Below, one piece after another: positions 1 through 5,071 of a stretch of 5,071 bases of DNA; position 1 is the first letter of the stretch, and each line of letters begins with the position of its first letter. Under the pieces are notes generated by a model. That model worked only from the letters and a program-made list of their open reading frames with translations. It was not told the origin of the DNA and searched no databases. The stretch is from positions 1 to 5,071 of the forward strand of contig CAILBQ010000081.1 in assembly GCA_903832475.1 (NCBI GenBank). The letters are read 5' to 3'. The stretch is from an uncultured Acidobacteriota bacterium (GTDB lineage Bacteria > Acidobacteriota > Terriglobia > Terriglobales > Acidobacteriaceae). The position numbers and the translations under genes are program-made.

Positions 1-297
1 ACTGCCGGAAACGTTATTCGCATTGTCCGTAAAGATCAACGTAGCAGGTCTGCTTCCTACCGCCGTGGGTTTGAAGAAAACGACCGCTTCGCAGTTGCTG
101 CCTGCCGTCACGGTGCTGCAGCTGTTGAACAGACTGTAGTCTCCCGGGTCCGTGCCCGCTAGTGTAACGCCCGATACCGTCAATGTCACATTTCCGGTAT
201 TGGTGAGAATAACGGATTGACCGGCAGACTGCGTACCGCTCTTAACCGTGCCAAAGTTGAGGGTGGTTGCCGACAAGGTCGCCAGCGGAGTTCCCGT
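1..297 (-). repeat. ASH-like repeat R15, cut by the window edge (99 aa seen)
   Basis: Opens T-G-T-P and shows T-T-L-N-F-G-T-V-K-S-G-T-Q-S, S-V-I-L-T-N-T-G-N-V-T-L-T-V and D-P-G-D-Y. Cys codons are 118-120 and 91-93, 8 residues apart, the tightest loop of the series. It continues F-F-K-P-T-A-V-G-S-R-P-A-T-L-I-F-T-D-N-A-N-N-V-S-G and stops at position 1. By comparison with R14 only about 11 residues of this unit are missing, so the gene continues beyond the window. Confidence 0.83.
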
Positions 298-3200
298 GGC
301 CGTGCCCGTCAATGCAATGGTCTGGGTAGCTCCGACAACGTTGTTGGCGTTGTCGGCAATGACCACGCTGGCGGTGCGCGTCCCGGCGGCTGTGGGGATG
401 AAATAAACAGCTACCTCGCAATTTGCCCCTGCCGCTACGCTCGGGCTGCAGGTGTTGAACTGCAGGAAATCCTTTGCATTGGCGCCTGTAATGGCAATTG
501 AGGTAATCTGCAGCGGCCCGTTTCCGGCGTTGCTGAGGGTGCTGGTCTGCGGCCCTTCCGGCGTACCGACCGCATCGCTGGCAAAGGTCAGCGTCGATAC
601 GCTGAGCGCTGCCTGCGGCGTACCCGATCCCGTTCCTGTCAGCGCAATGGACTGTGTCGAGCCGGTAACGTTCCCGGTATTGTCCGTGATCGTCAGCGTA
701 GCCGATCGAGCGCCGGCCGCGCCGGGCTTGAACGTCACGTTGATGGTACAGGCTGCCGCCGGAGCCAGCGTTCCCGGGCAGCCAGTTGCCGTCTCCGCGA
801 AGTCGCTCGCGTTTGAGCCTGAGAACGCCAGGCTCGCGACCACCAGCGATCCCGAGCCTGTATTGGTCAAGGTCACCGGTTGCGCGCCGCTGACCACGCC
901 CACCGCCTGGCTCCCAAAGGCAATTGAGGCCATGCTCAGCGACGCTGTTGGAATACCGACGGCTGTTCCCGAAAGCGCTACCGTCTGTGGCGATCCAGTG
1001 GCGCCATCGGCCACCGAAACTGCCGCAGTTCTTGCCCCCGCGGTCTTCGGTGAAAAGGTGACTGCAATCGTGCAGGTCGCGGCCGCCAGCAACTGTGAGC
1101 CGCAGGTATTGGTCTCTGTGAAGTCGCCCGTCGGCACAATGCTGATGCTGGTAATGGGCAACGTTGCGGTGCCCGGATTCGATACCGTGATGACCGACGC
1201 AGCACTGCTGGCCCCCACGTTTGTCGAAGCGAAGCTGACGCTGGTTGGCGAGAACGCGATCTTGGGTACGCCAGTTCCGGTTCCATTGAGGGTCGCGTTT
1301 TGAATCGTCCCAACCACGTTGCCCGCATTGTCGGTCACCGTCAGCGTCGCCGTGCGGCTTCCAACGGCCGCTGGATCGAACGTAACGGAGATGACGCAGT
1401 TGGCCCCGGCCACGATCGATGTTCCGCAGGTATTCGTCTGCTTGAAGTCGGTCGCATTTGTTCCCGCAATCGCGATGCTCGCGATGTGCAGCGTATCCGT
1501 GCCCGGATCGGACAAGGTAATGGTCGATGCACTACTGGTCGTACCTACCCCTTCCGAGGCAAAGGTAAGCGTGGTGGGGGTGAGCACGGCTTGCGGAATG
1601 CCGACGCTCACTCCAGACGCGACAAGCGTTTGCGGAGAGCCGGTGACGTTATCTGCCACCGAAATCGTAGCCGTCTGCGTACTGCCCGCATTCGGATCGA
1701 AACTGACCGAAACCAGGCAGTTCGCCCCAGCCGCAATCGTTTGATGGCTGCAGCCGTCGCCGCTCAGCGGGAATTCCGTCGCATTGGAGGAAGTAACCGT
1801 GCTGATCACCAGCGACGCCGAGCCAGTGTTCGTAACGCTGAAGGTAAGTGGAGCACTCTTGGTGTTGAGTCCCTGGTTGCCGAAATTCAGAGCGGAAGGA
1901 TAGAGAGCAACCCGCGCAGATGCCGCCGTGCCCGTTCCCGTCAGCGTGATCGTCCGCGGACTCCCGGTCGCCGAGTCCGTCTCGGTCACGGTCGCTGTTC
2001 TCACTCCTGTAGAAGTTGCCGCGGGCGCGAACTGCACCGTGATCTGGCAACTTGAATGGCCGTATATGGAAGAGCCGGCGCAAGTATTTGTTTCAACGAA
2101 GTCGCTCGCGTTGGCCCCGCTCAGCACTACCGAACTCACCGGAACCGTGGCCGCGCTCTGGTTGCTGACCAGCACGTAGACGATTGGGCTCTTGGTGCTG
2201 ACCACCTGGTTGCCAAAGTTGACGCTGGTCTGCGACAGGACAAGCTGCTGATTCGCAGCCACGCCCGTCCCCGTCAAAGCGACCTTCTGCGGAGTTCCCG
2301 CCGCAGTGTCGGGGATAGACAGCGTTCCCGTGATCACCCCAGTCGCCGTGGGAGAAAACGCAATCACGATCTGGCAATTGCTCGCCACGGGAATGCTTGT
2401 GCCGCTGCAACTATCGCTCACAAAGGAGAAGTTGCTGGTGACCGTCGCCGTCGACACCTTTACGGGCAGGTTGCCCGCATTGGTCACCGTGAAGGTCAGA
2501 ACTTCCGAGCTGTCGCTGGTTGTTCCGATCACCTGGTTGTCGAACTGTCCGCTAGCCGGCGAGACCACTACTTTGGAATTCGCTGCAATTCCCTTGCCTG
2601 CCAGCGTTGCCGTCATGGTGGTTGTCGTCTTGTCGCTGTAGGTTACGGGAAACTTGACGCTACCTGCCTTGGCCCCTGTGGACGCGGGATTGAAAGCAAG
2701 TGTAACCGTGCAATACGAGCCCACGCTCACCGTCTGGCTGGAGCATCCGTCGTACCCGCCGTATGTCGATGACGTGGTGAAGTCGCCGGTTGTAAGCGAT
2801 CCGATCACCGTGTCGGTACCCACCAGGGCCCCCACCGTAAACGGCAGATTGCCGGTGTTCCACAAGTTGATGCTTTGTGTCTGGTCCGCACCGGCGCCGT
2901 AGGTCGCGCCGACCGTCTGATCCGGGAAGTTAATAGTCGACGGAGACAGTTCGGCGATATCTTTGATCGCCAGCCCGGTTCCGCTGAGTGTCGTCGTAAA
3001 CGACGCCTTGGTGCCATTGCTGTACGTCACTGGGAACACAACGCTGCCCGTCGCCGCCCCGGCAGCCGTTGGCGCCAAGGTCACACTGATGGAGCATTTG
3101 CTGCGCGCTGCCACCACGTAGCCGGAGCACTCGTCATATCCGCCTTGGCTGCTGTTCGTGGAAAATGCCCCGGTCGTCGTTGCTCCCACAATCACGTTCG

Positions 3201-5071
3201 TTCCCGTGAGCGTCGCAACCGTCATGGGCGTGTCACTCGTATTATTCAGCGAGATAATCTGTCCCGCCGAATAAGTCGTGAGCACCTGTCCAGGAAAGCT
3301 TAAGGTGGTCGGATCGACATACGCCGATACGACTAACGCCGGAGCATACCCAGCCAGCGGTACCGAATAGGTGACGCTCTTGGAATCAGTGAACGTGAGT
3401 GTCCCGGTCATGTAGCCAGCAGAGGTCGGCGCAAAACTCACCTGAACAGCGCAAAAGCTGTTTGCTGCGATCGTGGTTCCCGTGCAGCCGTCAGTTCCAA
3501 CAGGGATCAGGAACGAACTGCCTCCCACAGAAATCTTTGCCGAAGCAATCAGCAATCCCGCTGTGCCGTAGTTATGCAGATAAACGGTCTGATTGCTCGC
3601 CGAGGTCGAACCGACCGGAACCTGGTCGAAGGCAACGCCCGCCGGCGCGGGAATGACACCCGTCAGAGTCGCAATCCCCGTGCCTGTGAGAGCCTCGGTC
3701 TGAGTGCCTGCCGAATCCACCAGGGTCAACGTGGCAACTCTCGAACCTGCCGCTGCCGGTGTAAAGTACACCTGCACGTAGCACGATGCGCCCGGGACAA
3801 GCAGGTTGCCATAGTAGCCGCAACTGCCACTGCTGAATTCGTAATCGCCCATGTTCGTTCCGCTGATAGCACCCGAAGTCAGCGTGATGGACTCGCTGCC
3901 GGTGTTGCGCACGTAAATCGTGTACCCAAAGCTCTGCGCTGCTACCGCAATATTGCCGAACGCCACCGCTGTCGGCGTCAGACCAAGCGCGGCCGTGGCG
4001 GCAACCCCGGTTCCCGTTGCAGACATAGTCGCCGTCCCGGCTGAACTTGTCACCACCACGCTCCCTGTATTCGGGCTGGAAACTGCCGTCGGCGTAAATG
4101 TGACGTCGACCGGGCACGTCCGCTGGGCTCCCAGCACATAGGGGAAAGTGCCGCTGGCGCATGTGTCCGCCAGCCCATAATTGCCGGTCGTCGTGATGTT
4201 GCTGATCGAGATCGGTGAGTTACCAGGATTTGTGACGGTCAATCGCTGTGTAGCGCTGGTTGTGCCCACTGCCTGCGCCCCATACACCAGCGCGGATGGC
4301 TCAAGGAAGACGCCTCCCGTTGCCGTGATTCCATTGCCGGCAAGCGTAAGAACCTGCGCAGTCGCAGCCGAGCTATCGACAAAGCTGATGCTGCCGGTCC
4401 GAGCGCCAGCCGCGCCCGGCGTAAAGATCACCCGCACATTGCAGCTCGGGCTTGGCGCATAACCGGAGGAAGGATTCGCTTTGAGAATCGCGCCGGCGCA
4501 CGTCGTGCTCGCGATGCTGAAATCCCCCGCAGACAGAACGCGATCGACCGTGATGGGAGCCGTGCCCGTGTTATAGACATAAAGATACTGCGCCGTGCTG
4601 GGCACACCAACCGGCTGATCCGGGAACACTGAGTTACCCGGCGTGAACTCAAGCGCCTGCGCCGCAGCCACGCCTGTCCCGGTCAACGCTACCGAACGCG
4701 GGCTTCCCGTAGCGCTGTCGGTGATTGTCAAGGTCCCCGTCTCCGCACCAGCCACCGTGGGCAAATAACCCACCGTCATCGAGCACGTCCCTTGCGGAAC
4801 GACCTGCGTCGGGCCAGAACTGTAGCAATTGCTGTTGGTTATGGAAAAATCGCTGCTGCCCGTCTGACCTGCAGTCGCGATCGATAGCCCATAGACAAAC
4901 ACGGGAAAGTTACTCGTATTGTTCAAGACCACCGTCTGGTGAGCAATCGGGCCGTTGACCAGTTGCGCGTTGAAGTTCAACAAAGTCGCCGAAAGCGCAA
5001 CCGTTCCCTGTGCCGTGCCGCTGATCCCCGTGCCATAGAGATAGACATACACATCCCCAAAGCCGCTTCCT
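1..5071 (-). CDS. Giant secreted/surface repeat protein of tandem choice-of-anchor D (ASH-like, Ig-fold) domains; partial at both ends
   Basis: Codons run from 5070 down to 1 and give 1,690 residues without a stop; base 5071 belongs to the preceding codon. The translation is almost entirely tandem beta-sandwich repeats: one tail, fourteen complete units and a truncated fifteenth. Units end in L-T-G-T-G or a variant and carry motifs such as V-T-L-T-N-T-G, x-x-D-F, N-T-C, C-x-I-x-V-x-F-x-P-T-A-A-G and T-D-x-A-T-G-S-P. These resemble the bacterial choice-of-anchor D / ASH-like family. Composition is rich in Thr, Ser, Gly, Ala and Val, with few Lys, one Trp and exactly 30 Cys, two per repeat, as expected of an exported disulfide-stabilised protein. 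The likely role is structural (spacer, adhesion or binding at the cell surface), but this is inferred from the fold; no catalytic motif is visible. None of the few internal Met residues is a credible start because each lies inside a repeat. Start, signal peptide and anchor are outside the window. The coding call is very secure, the family call good, the precise function unknown. Confidence 0.93.
298..627 (-). repeat. ASH-like repeat R14 (110 aa)
   Basis: Opens S-G-T-P and shows T-L-T-F-A-S-D-A-V-G-T-P, T-L-S-N-A-G-N-G-P-L-Q-I and G-A-N-A-K-D-F, then Q-F-N-T-C. Cys codons are 448-450 and 418-420, 9 residues apart, with S-V-A-A-G-A-N at the end of the loop. The second half is Y-F-I-P-T-A-A-G-T-R-T-A-S-V-V-I-A-D-N-A-N-N-V-V-G, ending A-L-T-G-T-A. 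Confidence 0.85.
628..960 (-). repeat. ASH-like repeat R13 (111 aa)
   Basis: Opens V-G-I-P and shows I-A-F-G-S-Q-A-V-G-V-V-S, P-V-T-L-T-N-T-G-S-G-S-L-V-V and G-S-N-A-S-D-F. Cys codons are 778-780 and 748-750, 9 residues apart, but the first cysteine follows E-T-A-T-G rather than N-T. The second half, TFKPGAAGARSATLTITDN, is near consensus, ending A-L-T-G-T-G. Confidence 0.85.
961..1275 (-). repeat. ASH-like repeat R12 (105 aa), shortest complete unit
   Basis: Opens T-G-V-P and shows S-V-S-F-A-S-T-N-V-G-A-S-S-A-A-S-V-I-T-V-S-N-P-G-T-A-T-L-like strands that parallel R11. These are followed by P-T-G-D-F-T-E-T-N-T-C. Cys codons are 1102-1104 and 1072-1074, 9 residues apart. The end, SVADGATGSPQTVALSGTA, matches R10 in S-V-A-D and G-S-P-Q-T. 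Confidence 0.85.
1276..1605 (-). repeat. ASH-like repeat R11 (110 aa)
   Basis: Opens with V-G-I-P, as R13 does, and continues T-L-T-F-A-S-E-G-V-G-T-T-S-S-A-S-T-I-T-L-S-D-P-G and G-T-N-A-T-D-F. Cys codons are 1426-1428 and 1396-1398, 9 residues apart, with the typical I-V-A-G-A-N between. The second half is near consensus, T-F-D-P-A-A-V-G-S-R-T-A-T-L-T-V-T-D-N-A-G-N-V-V-G, ending L-N-G-T-G. Confidence 0.85.
1606..1929 (-). repeat. ASH-like repeat R10 (108 aa), degenerate closing motif
   Basis: Shows Y-P-S-A-L-N-F-G-N-Q-G-L-N-T, F-S-V-T-N-T-G-S-A-S-L-V-I and N-A-T-E-F, where Glu replaces Asp. Cys codons are 1750-1752 and 1717-1719, 10 residues apart. The second half is S-F-D-P-N-A-G-S-T-Q-T-A-T-I-S-V-A-D-N-V-T-G-S-P-Q-T. 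The closing motif has decayed to A-S-G-V-S, so the boundary was set by aligning the following V-G-I-P with the start of R13. Confidence 0.8.
1930..2262 (-). repeat. ASH-like repeat R9 (111 aa)
   Basis: Shows L-S-Q-T-S-V-N-F-G-N-Q-V-V, V-S-N-Q-S-A-A-T-V-P-V and S-G-A-N-A-S-D-F, then E-T-N-T-C. Cys codons are 2080-2082 and 2047-2049, 10 residues apart. The usual P-T-A-A-G-x-R-T is expanded to P-A-A-T-S-T-G-V-R-T. The end, TDSATGSPRTITLTGTG, closely resembles that of R1. Confidence 0.83.
2263..2589 (-). repeat. ASH-like repeat R8 (109 aa)
   Basis: Shows F-D-N-Q-V-I-G-T-T-S-D-S-S, F-T-V-T-N-A-G-N-L-P-V-K-V and S-N-F-S-F. Cys codons are 2407-2409 and 2374-2376, 10 residues apart. It returns to the standard second half, I-A-F-S-P-T-A-T-G-V-I-T-G-T-L-S-I-P-D-T-A-A-G-T-P, and ends A-L-T-G-T-G. 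Its N-L-P-V stretch resembles the N-L-P-F of R7. Confidence 0.82.
2590..2973 (-). repeat. Divergent ASH-like repeat R7 (128 aa), GGYD subtype, longest unit
   Basis: Closest relative of R6. It shows S-T-I-N-F-P-D-Q-T-V-G-A-T-Y, N-L-W-N-T-G-N-L-P-F-T-V (the only Trp in the window) and G-S-L-T-T-G-D-F, then G-G-Y-D-G before the first cysteine. Cys codons are 2743-2745 and 2710-2712, 10 residues apart. The terminal hairpin GSVKFPVTYSDKTTTT matches that of R6, ending L-A-G-K-G. Confidence 0.8.
2974..3342 (-). repeat. Divergent ASH-like repeat R6 (123 aa), GGYD subtype
   Basis: Longer than most units. It shows T-T-L-S-F-P-G-Q, S-L-N-N-T-S-D-T-P-M-T-V and G-T-N-V-I-V-G-A-T-T-T-G-A-F, then G-G-Y-D-E directly before the first cysteine. 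Cys codons are 3127-3129 and 3094-3096, 10 residues apart. The end has an extended hairpin, GSVVFPVTYSNGTKAS, instead of T-D-x-A-T-G-S-P, and closes L-S-G-T-G. It shares these peculiarities with R7. Confidence 0.8.
3343..3675 (-). repeat. ASH-like repeat R5 (111 aa)
   Basis: Opens with A-G-V-A-F-D-Q-V-P-V-G-S-T-S and continues T-V-Y-L-H-N-Y-G-T-A-G-L-L-I. Cys codons are 3484-3486 and 3451-3453, with 10 residues between. The second half reads V-S-F-A-P-T-S-A-G-Y-M-T-G-T-L-T-F-T-D-S-K-S-V-T-Y-S-V. The expected L-T-G-T-G is replaced by L-A-G-Y-A, so the boundary with R6 is less certain. The V-T-Y-S near the end recurs in R6 and R7. Confidence 0.75.
3676..4005 (-). repeat. ASH-like repeat R4 (110 aa)
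   Basis: Opens with L-T-P-T-A-V-A-F-G-N-I-A-V and continues Y-V-R-N-T-G-S-E-S-I-T-L and G-T-N-M-G-D-Y, where Tyr replaces the usual Phe after Asp. Cys codons are 3820-3822 and 3781-3783, enclosing 12 residues that include Gly-Tyr-Tyr-Gly. The second half, Y-F-T-P-A-A-A-G-S-R-V-A-T-L-T-L-V-D-S, is canonical, ending E-A-L-T-G-T-G. Confidence 0.82.
4006..4329 (-). repeat. ASH-like repeat R3 (108 aa)
   Basis: Shows L-E-P-S-A-L-V-Y-G-A-Q-A-V-G-T-T-S, the standard first strand, then L-T-V-T-N-P-G-N-S-P-I-S-I. Cys codons are 4159-4161 and 4114-4116 with 14 residues between. The C-terminal half is atypical: after V-D-V-T-F-T-P-T-A-V it reads S-S-P-N-T-G-S-V-V-V-T-S-S-A-G-T-A-T-M-S, with no T-D-x-A motif and a shortened final hairpin, before A-T-G-T-G. 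Confidence 0.78.
4330..4671 (-). repeat. ASH-like repeat R2 (114 aa), longest cysteine loop
   Basis: Shows L-E-F-T-P-G, Y-V-Y-N-T-G-T-A-P-I-T-V and S-A-G-D-F, followed by Cys codons 4498-4500 and 4441-4443 enclosing 18 residues, the longest such loop in the window and rich in Pro, Ser and Gly. The body continues V-R-V-I-F-T-P-G-A-A-G-A-R-T-G and closes with L-A-G-N-G, a variant of L-T-G-T-G. The loop is predicted to be an exposed hairpin extension. Confidence 0.78.
4672..5025 (-). repeat. ASH-like repeat R1 (118 aa)
   Basis: Starts after Y-G-T-G and ends at L-T-G-T-G. It shows L-L-N-F-N-A-Q-L-V in the first strand, T-V-V-L-N-N-T-S in the second, S-S-D-F, then the cysteine pair (codons 4825-4827 and 4783-4785) with 13 residues between. 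The end, TDSATGSPRSVALTGTG, is canonical and close to the end of R9. It differs from the consensus in a longer cysteine loop and in Y-L-P-T-V in place of the usual F-x-P-T-A. Confidence 0.8.
5026..5070 (-). repeat. C-terminal tail of the domain preceding R1 (truncated)
   Basis: Fifteen residues, GSGFGDVYVYLYGTG. The closing L-Y-G-T-G corresponds to the L-T-G-T-G final strand of the other units, so a further repeat or another beta domain lies upstream in the protein, beyond position 5071. The Gly/Tyr-rich run before it does not resemble the T-D-x-A-T-G-S-P hairpin of later units, so the identity of that preceding domain is open. Confidence 0.6.

Noticed and set aside
217..501. A 94-codon plus-strand open frame
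   Set aside because: It overlaps R14-R15 in antisense, begins with TTG and encodes Gly/Arg-rich sequence without any family signature.
452..1303. A 283-codon open frame on the plus strand
   Set aside because: It is antisense to R11-R14 and is the reverse image of repeat codons. Its Pro/Ala/Val-rich product shows only periodic echoes of the minus-strand repeats and no domain of its own.
1300..2772. Two adjoining plus-strand open frames (1300-2055 and 2056-2772) rich in Arg and His
   Set aside because: Their Arg-rich, low-complexity composition is typical of a GC-rich gene read out of phase. They lie opposite R7-R11, with no recognisable motif or ribosome-binding context.
3572..4162. A 196-codon minus-strand open frame
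   Set aside because: It is out of phase with the repeat frame that continues through the same bases, and its Gly/Arg/Cys-rich product is a frame-shifted shadow of R3-R5.
5026..5070. NHL or other beta-propeller repeat at the N-terminal side of the fragment
   Set aside because: The Gly/Tyr-rich stretch is too short to assign and lacks the V-A-V-D / Y-V-A-D-T-x-N-x-R-I motifs of NHL blades; it may simply be the end of another Ig-like unit.
1..5071. CRISPR array or DNA tandem repeat explaining the periodicity
   Set aside because: The period is 315-384 bp and variable, conserved in protein motifs with diverged DNA and an intact frame. There are no short identical repeats with spacers.
1..5071. 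Internal start sites at Met codons in R1, R3, R4, R5, R6, R7 or R13
   Set aside because: Each Met lies within a beta strand or loop of an otherwise complete repeat, so starting there would cut a domain.

Overview
The whole window is the inside of one very large protein-coding gene on the minus strand. Translating the complement in the frame whose codons occupy 3-1, 6-4 ... 5070-5068 gives 1,690 consecutive codons with no stop. The gene runs off both edges, so its start codon, signal peptide, C-terminal anchor or sorting domain, promoter and terminator all lie outside. I see no intergenic DNA, RNA gene, mobile element or CRISPR array.

The protein is a tandem array of immunoglobulin-like beta-sandwich repeats of about 105-128 residues (315-384 bp). 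Read N to C (from 5070 down to 1), there is a short tail of a preceding unit (5026-5070), fourteen complete repeats (R1-R14) and a fifteenth (R15) cut by the window edge. The repeat consensus is roughly L-x-F-G-x-Q-x-V-G-T, then V-T-L-T-N-T-G, I-x-G-x-x-x-x-D-F, N-T-C, A-G-x-x-C-x-I-x-V-x-F-x-P-T-A-A-G-x-R-T-A-T-L-T-V-T-D, G-S-P-Q-T-V-x-L-T-G-T-G. This matches the bacterial 'choice-of-anchor D' / ASH (ASPM-SPD-2-Hydin)-like repeat family. Such proteins are typically secreted or surface-exposed. Each repeat has exactly two cysteines, placed for an intradomain disulfide, which supports an extracytoplasmic location.

The organism is probably an Acidobacteriota member (Terriglobia-type soil bacterium). 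This is inferred from the family, where very long proteins of this style are common, and from the moderately high GC codon use; Planctomycetota, Verrucomicrobiota or other soil bacteria cannot be excluded.

The array is not uniform. N-terminal repeats R1-R4 have long loops between the two cysteines, R5-R10 an intermediate fixed loop, and R11-R15 a short one. R6 and R7 form a divergent, longer subtype. R10-R13 carry signs of duplication as two-repeat units. No enzymatic domain, and no dedicated defence or biosynthetic system, is visible. The interest lies in the repeat architecture and its evolution.
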